Assembly: GCA_947176505.1 (NCBI GenBank)
Contig: CAMWQW010000030.1
Coordinates: forward strand, 1-40,686
Origin: an uncultured Lachnospiraceae bacterium
GTDB lineage: Bacteria; Bacillota; Clostridia; Lachnospirales; Lachnospiraceae
Length of the DNA stretch: 40,686 nt
Reading direction: 5' to 3'
Below, piece by piece: positions 6,352 through 14,055 of this stretch; position 1 is the first letter of the stretch, and each line of letters opens with the position of its first letter. A program made the translations under genes and the position numbers. The notes under the pieces are model-generated. The model worked only from the letters and a program-made list of their open reading frames with translations. It was not told where the DNA came from and ran no database searches.

Positions 6352-7641
6352 TTATTCTCCTTTACGTTCTTTAAACAAGGGCATTCCATAATATAATGGC
6401 GGAACAGCTTCTATACTTAATCCATGACAATTATCAGTTTTCTCCTTATCGTATGTACAACAACCATAGAAGTATTCTCCCTTGTTATTCGGCTTAATTA
6501 CCATCAAACTGTTTTTTCCCTTACTTTTACAATTAGGGCAATAAACAGGGCAAGCCTGTCGGTCCGGCATTTCCGCCTTGATGCAAGCTATCAGTTTATC
6601 TCTAATCTCCTGATTCGTCATGGGTTCCGAATAATCTATCGCAATTAACTTCATACCGCAACGCTTCATCACTTCTGCTTTGAATTTATCTCGCTCCATT
6701 ACTTTTGAGTCTTCCGCATGCTGCTTTCCATGTATCTCTATAAACAGAATCGGTTGGAAATCTGCATTATAAATTCCAAAATCAAAATGCATTTTTGTCA
6801 CCCTGTCTGTCAAGTTTGGTTCAGTCCACCAATCTCCCCACCAGAAGACCTCTCTAAATGCTATATGTGGAAGAATCACATAAGCATCATTAATGAACAT
6901 TTTAAGCGTTTGATAAATCTTTTCTTCTATATTCTCTTCGAACTGACCGTCCCAGAAGTTTTTGCGTTGAGAGAACAGATAAACTCGTTCCATCAAGTAA
7001 GATTCCTGCATATCAGTCCTCTCAATATTTCCAGCGGTCTTTATCTGTTCCGAAGTGATTGTACCTTCAAATTTTTCTTCTGGAGAAGTCTGCTCTTTGC
7101 TTTTATTTACAATAGAAAGCAAGCCCCTATATTTGACAGCTACTGCACATCTGATAAATATATTTTCTAGGAAAAACACAATAAAGAAAGAGATTTTCCA
7201 TATCTTATCCGGCAGCGGGAATAACCCAACCTCTTCATAAAATATCAAATATACAATCACGGTTATAATAAGAGAAAACGGAATAGTCTTTATCCAGAAG
7301 CCAATCTTCCTACAAGTAATATAGAAAAGCAGTCCCAAAACCATTAGTCCGACCAAAATACAGATTAACGGATGCCATTTAAAATATGTATGCACTAACG
7401 TTCCAGCTATCAATGCTACAATTCCATTCTCAATAATCTGAAATCTGCTGAACAGCCATACCAGAAATACAGCAATTGCAAATACTAATAAATTTGTTAC
7501 CAATACTCCTTCATCTATACCCGTAATACTGGATACAATGAGAATTGGAATTGATAGAATGACAATTCCTATAATTAGCGGAGCTCCAAAAATTAGTGAT
7601 ATTATTCCATCTGTCATTATATCATCAGTAATACTCGACAT
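6352..7641 (-). CDS. Membrane-anchored DUF2726-like nuclease with C-terminal zinc finger
   Basis: 429 residues in three parts. Residues 1-170 hold five or six membrane helices. Residues about 235-365 resemble DUF2726, a restriction-endonuclease-like fold; visible candidate catalytic residues are HFDFGIY (Asp) and FIEIHGKQH (Glu, Lys/Gln, His). Residues about 370-420 are a topoisomerase-type zinc finger with CPNC and later paired Cys. The start is supported by AGGAGG 8 bases upstream. A nuclease held at the membrane and fitted with a DNA-binding zinc finger is the layout expected for a defence or DNA-entry protein, but activity is unproven. The lipoprotein gene follows directly. The 5' leader is about 175 bases long. 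Confidence 0.7.
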   Translation of the reverse strand: MSSITDDIMTDGIISLIFGAPLIIGIVILSIPILIVSSITGIDEGVLVTNLLVFAIAVFLVWLFSRFQIIENGIVALIAGTLVHTYFKWHPLICILVGLMVLGLLFYITCRKIGFWIKTIPFSLIITVIVYLIFYEEVGLFPLPDKIWKISFFIVFFLENIFIRCAVAVKYRGLLSIVNKSKEQTSPEEKFEGTITSEQIKTAGNIERTDMQESYLMERVYLFSQRKNFWDGQFEENIEEKIYQTLKMFINDAYVILPHIAFREVFWWGDWWTEPNLTDRVTKMHFDFGIYNADFQPILFIEIHGKQHAEDSKVMERDKFKAEVMKRCGMKLIAIDYSEPMTNQEIRDKLIACIKAEMPDRQACPVYCPNCKSKGKNSLMVIKPNNKGEYFYGCCTYDKEKTDNCHGLSIEAVPPLYYGMPLFKERKGE

Positions 7642-7821
7642 ACCTTATGCCTCCTTTGTATCATTTTTTATGCGACGCCTCGTAAAACTTCTCGCTTGCC
7701 ATTTTTCATGCTCTGCTTTACTATCCTATAAAGAAATATCTGTGTATATTGATTCAGTCTTTTTGTTATTTTCTTCCATTTTCAAAAATACCCTTGTGTT
7801 TAATTAATATCATATTGTAGT

Positions 7822-7874
7822 ATTATACCAAATCCTACTATTAACGACAATGTTTTTTCTTTTTATAAATTATT
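7822..7874 (-). promoter_or_regulatory. Promoter of the DUF2726-lipoprotein unit, with duplicated 40-bp upstream segment
   Basis: On the minus strand TTGTCG (7845-7850), 17 bases, TATAAT (7822-7827). The segment 7835-7874, covering the -35 and an A/T-rich upstream part, is identical to 9050-9089, which drives the TIR-like gene. Identical placement of the -35 and a 17-base spacer in both copies supports a real promoter. Confidence 0.75.
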
Positions 7875-8028
7875 GTGGCAAAAGTTCAAAATTCTTACCA
7901 AATGAAAATTCACGTGAAATAATCCATAGCAGAAAAATCAAAAAGCCTTTTTTATGTGATGGACTTGACTTGATAAAAATATAGATACAGACAATAATAA
8001 TAAACCAGTAATTTTTTAAAATATCCAT
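7870..8028 (-). CDS. Small two-helix membrane protein after the TIR-like gene
   Basis: 52 residues. Two hydrophobic helices (about 7-20, YWFIIIVCIYIFIK, and 28-38, KGFLIFLLWII) are separated by a polar loop SSPSHKK. The ATG at 8028 follows AGGA at a distance of about 10 bases. The gene lies 63 bases after the TIR-like gene and runs into the upstream part of the next promoter. It might be the membrane component of a TIR-like system, but could also be a chance ORF; coding evidence is limited to length, hydrophobic pattern and position. Confidence 0.4.
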   Translation of the reverse strand: MDILKNYWFIIIVCIYIFIKSSPSHKKGFLIFLLWIISREFSFGKNFELLPQ

Positions 8029-8091
8029 TGTTCATTCATCCTATGTTTCTTTAAAATTTGTGTAGTATAATATTTTTTAGAAAATAATCAA

Positions 8092-8949
8092 TTATATTGG
8101 CATTCGATCTTTTAATTGATATGAAATGTTCTTCTTTGAAACAATCCATTTATCAATGTCATTTATTAAATCGACGTAGTCCATGGAGTAAATAACAATA
8201 CTAACTACTATAGTATCTTCATCCATAGTAGTCACCAAACCTTCATGTCTATAATTTATAAAAACATCTATTAATTCATCCCTTTCGCTTAATTCAAAGG
8301 AATTATTTTTCTTGAATTCAAAGGATAATCTTTGCTTATAATAATGATTATAAAATCCATCATTTTCATTCTGAGGCTTAGCACTTAGATTCTTTTCTAT
8401 AGAGTCCAGCCTGTCAATAACATACTGCATTAATTTCTCACTTGGAACATTCTTTCCAGATTCCACTTCATCATACAATGGTATTCTGTTGATTACTTTA
8501 TAGATAGGACCATATGTTTTCTTTCCCAAGTCTATGCCTTTTTCATACTCAATGATCTGTTGTTTTAATTCATTTGCACCAGCCGGATCATTGACATAAA
8601 ATATTGTATTTTCATCAATAACATCAAAGGGAAGCTTGGTTCCTTTCTCTGCAATCACTATCGCTGGCTTTCCGAATGAATATCGGACCGCTAATTCATA
8701 CATTACATTAGGATTTGTATTTGTAAGATTTGCAATCACTAAGTCTGAATCAAGAACGCTCCTAATGACTCTGTCATTAATTGAACCGATTTCATATTTT
8801 CTATGTGCAACTTCAATATCATATTTTTCACCAAGTGCCGGCTCAATCGCTTGATCAATAATCCCGTCAATATGTCTTCTGATATCACTATTATTATCTC
8901 CTATAGGGGTTATTACAAAACAAACTTTCTTATCTTTAGTAGTTATCAT
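8092..8949 (-). CDS. TIR-like / nucleoside 2-deoxyribosyltransferase-like protein
   Basis: 285 residues. The N-terminal 150 residues have the fold signature of the TIR/deoxyribosyltransferase superfamily. They start with VCFVITPIGDNNSDIRRHID, then DSDLVIANLTNTNPNVMYEL with a candidate catalytic Glu in YELAVR, then KPAIVIAE and LPFDV. Proteins of this kind act on nucleotides or NAD in prokaryotic defence. The remainder (about 180-285) is a charged alpha/beta region of unknown function. AGGAG stands 9 bases before the ATG. Its promoter is the copy at 9037-9065. Neighbouring membrane proteins (7870-8028 and 9484-10578) suggest a multi-gene defence or abortive system; this is inference. Confidence 0.7.
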   Translation of the reverse strand: MITTKDKKVCFVITPIGDNNSDIRRHIDGIIDQAIEPALGEKYDIEVAHRKYEIGSINDRVIRSVLDSDLVIANLTNTNPNVMYELAVRYSFGKPAIVIAEKGTKLPFDVIDENTIFYVNDPAGANELKQQIIEYEKGIDLGKKTYGPIYKVINRIPLYDEVESGKNVPSEKLMQYVIDRLDSIEKNLSAKPQNENDGFYNHYYKQRLSFEFKKNNSFELSERDELIDVFINYRHEGLVTTMDEDTIVVSIVIYSMDYVDLINDIDKWIVSKKNISYQLKDRMPI

Positions 8950-9036
8950 TATGTTTATTCTCCTTCTCCGGACACAGTTCTTTTTATCGATGTATCTCTC
9001 GCTTTATCATTCTCTGATATATTAATTACGCCTATT

Positions 9037-9089
9037 ATATTATCAGATTCTACTATTAACGACAATGTTTTTTCTTTTTATAAATTATT
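9037..9089 (-). promoter_or_regulatory. Promoter of the TIR-like gene, second copy of the 40-bp segment
   Basis: On the minus strand TTGTCG (9060-9065), 17 bases, TAATAT (9037-9042). Bases 9050-9089 are identical to 7835-7874. The sequences diverge downstream of the -35, so each gene has its own -10 and leader. Bases 9090-9240 hold no gene I can support. Confidence 0.7.
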
Positions 9090-9240
9090 ATTTTAAAATC
9101 TACGCGTTTAAGAAATTCCTGAATATTTCTTTTGACAAATTATAGTGTACTTGGATTTTCCTTTTATAGATTGTATCTAGAATTAATCAGAATGAAACTC
9201 GCAATGTTTCATCTTAAATTTTATAAATAATAACAATAAA

Positions 9241-9273
9241 TACCCCACGAAAATTTAAAATCTTCGCGGGGTA
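9241..9273 (-). terminator. Terminator after the 37-residue repeat peptide gene
   Basis: TACCCCACGAAAAT...TCTTCGCGGGGTA forms a strong stem. On the minus strand it is followed by TTTATTG, 21 bases beyond the stop codon of the small gene at 9295. Confidence 0.8.
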
Positions 9274-9294
9274 TCTACTAGGAATCATGCTCTG

Positions 9295-9408
9295 CTACAT
9301 ATTAATTAGATGCTTACTACGGATCAATTCTTTACAGCGTATTAATTCCTTGCTGCGTGTTAGTTCTTTGCTACGTGTTAATTCTTGATTTTTTCTTTCT
9401 AATGTCAT
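9295..9408 (-). CDS. 37-residue peptide with six-residue repeats
   Basis: Starts MTLERKNQELTRSKELTRS and continues with four tandem copies of a (K)EL(T/I)R(S/C) unit, ending KHLINM. AGGAGGA with a 5-base gap precedes the ATG at 9408, and a strong terminator follows, so it is its own transcription unit. The repeats are also visible as DNA repeats. The peptide should form a highly charged amphipathic helix. Small peptides of this look occur in clostridial mobile elements, but I know no function; a toxin, leader or RNA-binding peptide is possible. Confidence 0.55.
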   Translation of the reverse strand: MTLERKNQELTRSKELTRSKELIRCKELIRSKHLINM

Positions 9409-9483
9409 ATGTATCCTCCTTTTTAGGCAAAGCATAACTCTTTCATTATATTTTATATATTGTATCAATTTGCCGCCATTCTG

Positions 9484-10578
9484 TCAATTAACCGGTTTGC
9501 GTTGTTTATTCTCCAACAACGCCATATACCCTGCTCCTGTAACAGCCCAATTTTTAAATATAATACTTACAGAATTAGGTATATTTTGTCTAACTTGATA
9601 TTCTTTATTTTCATCTGTAAAATAAAATGCTGTATATGCATCTGCCATGATTTCCCAGTTATCATTTTTTACAGTAATAATATGCTCAAACTCTTTACAA
9701 GGATGATTCAACTTAAATGATTGTACCGGATCACTCATTGGTACATAATAGGAACACGTCATTTTTACAAGACATGTAGCAACATTTTCTATTGGGTATT
9801 CAATTTTAACTAAATATTTGTAAGTAGAATGTGGTTTCTTTTCTATTGATTCTATTTGTATTAGACTTTCCAAACTCTGGCTTACTAATTCATTTTTTAG
9901 TTTCTTTTCATTCTGTTCTACATCTGGCGAACAAAAGATTTCAAAATTTTCTATTTTAAAATACTCTTTAATATCATTATCGGTCATATCATCTGAATTT
10001 GTTACTAGACTGATACAAAATTTTATGGAGTTTGGTTGTTTAAAACGATTAATTAACTTGTACTCTATATTGACCCATTTCTTAAACATATGCTTTGATT
10101 CATCTGGTTCTATTATGGTTGTATCTTTATGATATTCATAATAAATACCCACACTATCACTTAATAGTTTAGGCTCTAAAAGATATATCGTTTTATCCAA
10201 TTGGTTAACTTTAAAATCATCTTTCTCACTTCTCTGTACTGCAATTTGTTTATTCAACTCGGCTAATCTTTCATTAGAAAATTTGTCAAATGGGAAGTCA
10301 CCTAATACTAATTTCTCTAATGCTTTTTGTACAACCGAAGTGATTGTACTCATCTCGACTAATGCTGAAATCAAACCTGCTGAAAAAAGAGTTAATCCAA
10401 TATTCCTAGCAGCTTCTCTGATTGCACTTAATACAGGATGTCCAATCAATACCGTATTATCTATAAAATATGTTATAAGAAAAACAAACAACCCACTTAT
10501 CAACATTAATCGGGTTACAGTTGTTAACGTTGTTTTTATTTCGATGTTCTTATCTTCAGCTCTTTTCTTTTTTGCCAT
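9484..10578 (-). CDS. Two-helix membrane protein with large cytosolic domain
   Basis: 364 residues. A basic N-terminus (MAKKKRAEDK) is followed by two membrane helices (about 25-43, LMLISGLFVFLITYFI, and 60-78, ARNIGLTLFSAGLISAL). A cytosolic region of about 285 residues comprises a short coiled part and a mixed alpha/beta domain. No family is recognised. A good promoter lies upstream (10619-10647). It is beside the small repeat peptide gene and the TIR-like gene and shares their AT-rich composition, so it is grouped with the cargo. It may be a membrane sensor or effector for that system, which remains inference. Confidence 0.65.
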   Translation of the reverse strand: MAKKKRAEDKNIEIKTTLTTVTRLMLISGLFVFLITYFIDNTVLIGHPVLSAIREAARNIGLTLFSAGLISALVEMSTITSVVQKALEKLVLGDFPFDKFSNERLAELNKQIAVQRSEKDDFKVNQLDKTIYLLEPKLLSDSVGIYYEYHKDTTIIEPDESKHMFKKWVNIEYKLINRFKQPNSIKFCISLVTNSDDMTDNDIKEYFKIENFEIFCSPDVEQNEKKLKNELVSQSLESLIQIESIEKKPHSTYKYLVKIEYPIENVATCLVKMTCSYYVPMSDPVQSFKLNHPCKEFEHIITVKNDNWEIMADAYTAFYFTDENKEYQVRQNIPNSVSIIFKNWAVTGAGYMALLENKQRKPVN

Positions 10579-10618
10579 AAAACGCTTTTCCTCTTACGTA
10601 TGTAATTTTTTTGTTTTT

Positions 10619-10647
10619 ATCATATCACATTCTATACTAAATTACAA
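10619..10647 (-). promoter_or_regulatory. Promoter of the two-helix membrane protein gene
   Basis: On the minus strand TTGTAA (10642-10647), 17 bases, TATGAT (10619-10624), with the gene ATG about 40 bases downstream at 10578. Confidence 0.65.
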
Positions 10648-10687
10648 TCATTACTCCTTGGTTTTATCAGCCACGCCTCCCTCTTTT

Positions 10688-10932
10688 GCCGTTCACGGCA
10701 TTCTGTGTTTTATACAGCCCGCCTATGCGGGCTAAAACACGTCCACGAAAATCACCATTTTCGTGGATTAGCAAGCAACGCAAATGGCTAGCCATTTACA
10801 CCATATTAAAAAAACCCGTTCCGGAATTTTTTAATATTTTGCTTGTTGGGGCATATCCCCAAACCCCTTGTTTATATCGCCGTAAACGGCATTGTGTGTT
10901 TTTTACAAATCCGCCTATGCGGATTAAAACAC
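10688..10932. other. Hairpin array next to the relaxase gene, candidate oriT
   Basis: Two related units (10688-10740 and 10879-10932) each consist of a GCCG-xx(A)-CGGC mini-hairpin and a long stem. The stems are GTGTTTTA...TAAAACAC around GCCCGC/GCGGGC in one and the matching stem around ATCCGC/GCGGAT in the other. Between them lie CCACGAAAATCACCATTTTCGTGG (10743-10766; arms of 10), AAATGGCTAGCCATTT (10782-10797), an A/T stem (10803-10837) and TTGGGGCATATCCCCAA (10846-10862) followed by ACCCC. The array starts 17 bases past the relaxase stop. Dense inverted repeats beside a MobP-type relaxase, with a GGGG/CCCC motif, are what an origin of transfer looks like. The nick site is not identified. 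An alternative is a set of terminators. Confidence 0.5.
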
Positions 10933-10949
10933 AGTTGTTATTTTTTCCT

Positions 10950-12449
10950 TTATTTCTGCTTGTCATAGTTATTCCTCTCTTTCGTTTCATCTAAAGATTC
11001 GCCGTTTTCTTTAAAATCTATTCCGAGCGCAGTTTCAATATTTTGGGCTATACGGTCCAGTTCCTCTATTTCTTTTTTCAGAGGATTGCACTTTCTGGAA
11101 AGTTCTTCTTTTTCTGTTTTCAAAGTTTTGTACTGTTCAAACAATTCTGAGAGATTGAGTTCTTTCGGATTTATCTGTTTACGCTCAAAGTATATCTGAG
11201 ACGCTTTAAACAAAACAATCTGGTCTTCATGTTCACGGATATATTCTGACTGATTCTTTACACGTTTTGACTCATAAAACACGAATGCATTTTTCTTATA
11301 ATTCTGCGTGAATTTTATTTTTTCCGATAAGTCTAACAACTTATTTTCAATGATTCTGATATCCTTCCGGTATAGAGAATATTCTGCATTCTTTCCATCC
11401 GCATATATCTGAAAATCTTCCGGTGTGGTAATCTTATGCTCTATGAGAAAATTCATAGTTTTCACAAGTGTATTGATATTGCTCCGCACAAGTGCCTGCT
11501 CATACCCTTTAGACTGTTGCGCCTTGATATTCTTCGATATATCTACGAGCAGATTGATACGTTTTGAATAAAATGCTCTCTTTTGCTTGAGAACATTTTT
11601 TCTGTCTTTTGCATTTTCAGCACTACCTGCCTTCTCCGTATTATTCCCGCCAGCAGTTTCTTGTTGCACATCTGAAATATCACTTTCAACTGTTATGTTA
11701 TTGACATGTTCAGCAGATTTATTTGCAATTCGTAAACGGATTGCTTCTTCTGTGTATTCATTGCCAAGGGTTTTCAGCCTAATAAATTTTTCCTGCCCCG
11801 GCGCACGAAAAGATATACGTTTTTGCCTGTTGGATTTTTCATAACCTTCCATTTCCAGCGCAAATAAAAAATCATCAAAAGTCTCAGACTGCTGGATGGC
11901 ACGGTCTACTGCCCGTCTCAGTTTGTTTTCCCATGTGTCTTTAACTTTTTTATGCTTATTTTCATATTTTGATTTTCGCTTTGCTACATACTTTGGAAGA
12001 ACCGATAAGTTATTCGCTTTGCATATTTCATCATTGATATCACGTATCCTGTATTTATCTTTTGTATCAGAATGATATTTTCTATGATTCACATAGTCCA
12101 CTGCATTAAAGATGATATGGTTATGTATGTGTCCCTTATCGATATGTGTTGCGATGACAAATTCGTATTTTCCGCCAGTGACTTTTTGTGCAAATTCCTT
12201 ACCGAGTTCCAGAGCCTTCTCGGGTGAGATATCATCCTCAGGAGAAAAGGACTGCATCAGATGATATGCAATACGTTCACCTCTTCCGGTGCCCTGTTTT
12301 GCTGTCAACGCCATTTCTATATCTGCTGTTTCTACTGAACATCCATGTGAATATACAAGTAAACCGGAATCGGTTTTATCCGGATTGACAATATAGTCTA
12401 TCGCCTTTTTTAATGTTTTTTTGATTACTTTGATTTTAGATGTCGCCAT
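10950..12449 (-). CDS. MobP/VirD2-type relaxase
   Basis: 499 residues. DNA-strand transferase that would nick oriT, stay bound to the 5' end and pilot the strand through the channel. The relaxase domain covers about 1-250. The metal-binding histidine motif is THIDKGHIHNHIIFN (His102, His107, His109, His111), with an additional His63. The candidate catalytic Tyr is Y19 in AIDYIVNP. The second half is a charged coiled coil (about 290-480), probably for MobC or coupling protein contact. Unlike the accessory proteins, it lacks the shared SV-type tail. MobC is encoded 38 bases upstream and the hairpin array lies just downstream. Confidence 0.93.
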   Translation of the reverse strand: MATSKIKVIKKTLKKAIDYIVNPDKTDSGLLVYSHGCSVETADIEMALTAKQGTGRGERIAYHLMQSFSPEDDISPEKALELGKEFAQKVTGGKYEFVIATHIDKGHIHNHIIFNAVDYVNHRKYHSDTKDKYRIRDINDEICKANNLSVLPKYVAKRKSKYENKHKKVKDTWENKLRRAVDRAIQQSETFDDFLFALEMEGYEKSNRQKRISFRAPGQEKFIRLKTLGNEYTEEAIRLRIANKSAEHVNNITVESDISDVQQETAGGNNTEKAGSAENAKDRKNVLKQKRAFYSKRINLLVDISKNIKAQQSKGYEQALVRSNINTLVKTMNFLIEHKITTPEDFQIYADGKNAEYSLYRKDIRIIENKLLDLSEKIKFTQNYKKNAFVFYESKRVKNQSEYIREHEDQIVLFKASQIYFERKQINPKELNLSELFEQYKTLKTEKEELSRKCNPLKKEIEELDRIAQNIETALGIDFKENGESLDETKERNNYDKQK

Positions 12450-12487
12450 AAAAATTTCTCTTTTCCTTCATATGATTTTGTATATGG

Positions 12488-12826
12488 TTACGGTATCTGG
12501 TAGAATTTAGCACGTAACATTTTCCATATCATATCTACATATTGCTGTATATCTTCAATCTCCTTTTTATATACGATTCCTTCACTGTTGATTCTATGTG
12601 CTATCTGGTTAATGTTGTTTCCGATCCGGTTAACCTCATATGATAATTCTTTGATGTCAGAATAATCGACATTAATGAGAAAACCGTTTGTTGCAGCATC
12701 TACAACAAATTCCCTGAGGGATGATGAACCAGATTCCTTCATTCTCTCTTTGATTAATGCATATTCATATTCGGTAACTCTGATATTCAGTTGTTTATCT
12801 CTTAATCGATATTGTTCGTTGTCCAT
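12488..12826 (-). CDS. mobC: MobC-type relaxosome accessory protein
   Basis: 112 residues. The N-terminal part (RDKQLNIRVTEYEYALIKER) is ribbon-helix-helix-like. The centre carries the MobC family signature RIGNNINQIAHRIN. Proteins of this family bind oriT beside the relaxase, open the DNA locally and stimulate nicking. A GAGAGGA ribosome site precedes the ATG. A strong terminator at 12857-12890 separates it from the DUF5710 gene, so mobC and the relaxase probably have their own promoter or rely on read-through. Confidence 0.9.
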   Translation of the reverse strand: MDNEQYRLRDKQLNIRVTEYEYALIKERMKESGSSSLREFVVDAATNGFLINVDYSDIKELSYEVNRIGNNINQIAHRINSEGIVYKKEIEDIQQYVDMIWKMLRAKFYQIP

Positions 12827-12856
12827 CCTGTTACATCCTCTCTATAAAAAATAAGC

Positions 12857-12890
12857 ACGGAAGACCATGAAAATTGTTCTGGTCTTCCGC
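12857..12890 (-). terminator. Terminator between the DUF5710 gene and mobC
   Basis: CGGAAGACCA (12858-12867) pairs with TGGTCTTCCG (12880-12889); on the minus strand the stem is followed by TGCTTATTTTTTATAG. Confidence 0.85.
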
Positions 12891-12900
12891 ATCTGGTTAA

Positions 12901-14049
12901 TCATACACGTTCCGGCGTCTCTCGCTTTTGATATTCTTGGATTCCGGAAGCTGGCTGCTTCTTCGCCGCCTCGGATCTGTATTGATCAAGCTTGCCATGT
13001 ACCGAATCCTTTTCAGGTTTAAATAATGTGACAGACAGTGGAAGATACCTGTAAAACTTGTTGCGGTTAAGCTCAGTATCTTCTGTTATATACCACCGTT
13101 TCTTATCCGGATTATAACGGGCACCGTCCTTTTTTAACTGGTCGGTCATCTGCTTAAACTCTTGTTTTTCTACCAGTGGCAGTTTTAGGTAAATCGCTTC
13201 ATCATGTACATCCAGATAGCTCTTGATGCTGTCGATTGTATCTTTTCCTGCCCCTGCCGGAACATACCACTCCTTTTTGGAAGGGTTAAATTTTACTCCC
13301 ATGCTTTTGATCTGTCTGGTCACTTTCATAAATGTTTCTTTGGACATGTAGGGAAATTTTAAGATAACCGGTCCGGTGTCTTTATTCTCTTCCTTCTCTC
13401 TGGCATATTCGTCTTTATTGATAACCATTTTTCTTTCTATAGAGGGTTTTGTCTTTTCTTCTACATGATCCGGCACTTCCGGTTCAGACTGCGCTTCAGG
13501 AACGCTTTCGGCAGATGGTGTTTCAGATGCTTCACGTTCCCATGCGCCTATTTCCCGGACTCTTCCATTGAAGAACTCACTATTCTGTACCTCAAGGATT
13601 TCCATTGTTACCTGCGATAATTTCCCGTCTCTCTGTATCTCTATATCAGTCAGTCTCTGCATCATCTGCAGTTTTTCACTCTGCAGTCTCATGATTTCAG
13701 CATCTTTCCGAAAGATTTCAATCTGTAATTCCGCTTGCTCTACTGTTTCTATATAATAATTTGAACGTCGTGTAATCATATCATGATATTGGTTCACTAG
13801 CTTTCTGTCATCTGTCGAATCTATGATGCTTCCATTGAACCTCGCCATGTCTTCCAACAGCTCTAACGGAAAAGCATTGACGTTGTCTTTATTCTCTTCA
13901 ATTGACTTATGGAAGATATCATAATATTCATTGCTCATCTCGAAAAATGTCTGTCGGTCTCTTCTTGACAGCGTATTCTTATTGAGCCTGTCCATATAGT
14001 TATTCAGTTCGCCAAGATATCCTGATAAATGTTCTGTGATCTCAGACAT
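12901..14049 (-). CDS. DUF5710-repeat protein with shared C-terminal tail
   Basis: 382 residues. A helical N-terminal region (1-165) is followed by an acidic/proline linker and two tandem copies of a DUF5710-like module. One is ILKFPYMSKETF...FNPSKKEWYVP (about 228-265); the other is YLKLPLVEKQEF...YNPDKKRWYI (about 287-325). These modules occur in polyvalent and primase-like proteins of mobile elements and probably bind nucleic acid. From residue 348 comes the shared tail (DSVHGKLDQYR... ending ETPERV). AGGAGG precedes the ATG. It starts 6 bases after the topB stop, so it is co-expressed with the topoisomerase, fitting a role in handling transferred DNA. Confidence 0.75.
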   Translation of the reverse strand: MSEITEHLSGYLGELNNYMDRLNKNTLSRRDRQTFFEMSNEYYDIFHKSIEENKDNVNAFPLELLEDMARFNGSIIDSTDDRKLVNQYHDMITRRSNYYIETVEQAELQIEIFRKDAEIMRLQSEKLQMMQRLTDIEIQRDGKLSQVTMEILEVQNSEFFNGRVREIGAWEREASETPSAESVPEAQSEPEVPDHVEEKTKPSIERKMVINKDEYAREKEENKDTGPVILKFPYMSKETFMKVTRQIKSMGVKFNPSKKEWYVPAGAGKDTIDSIKSYLDVHDEAIYLKLPLVEKQEFKQMTDQLKKDGARYNPDKKRWYITEDTELNRNKFYRYLPLSVTLFKPEKDSVHGKLDQYRSEAAKKQPASGIQEYQKRETPERV

Positions 14050-14055
14050 ATACGT

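Noticed and set aside
6718..7170. 150-codon plus-strand ORF
   Set aside because: It lies antisense to the DUF2726 membrane gene, with no ribosome site or recognisable domain.
7675..7770. Possible short upstream peptide (MEENNKKTESIYTDISL) in the leader of the DUF2726 gene
   Set aside because: Weak ribosome site and an early stop followed by more open frame. It looks like a decayed gene or chance; not enough for a call.
10796..10990. 64-codon minus-strand ORF through the hairpin array
   Set aside because: It crosses several perfect inverted repeats and overlaps the relaxase end, and its product has no domain. The structure explains the sequence better than coding.
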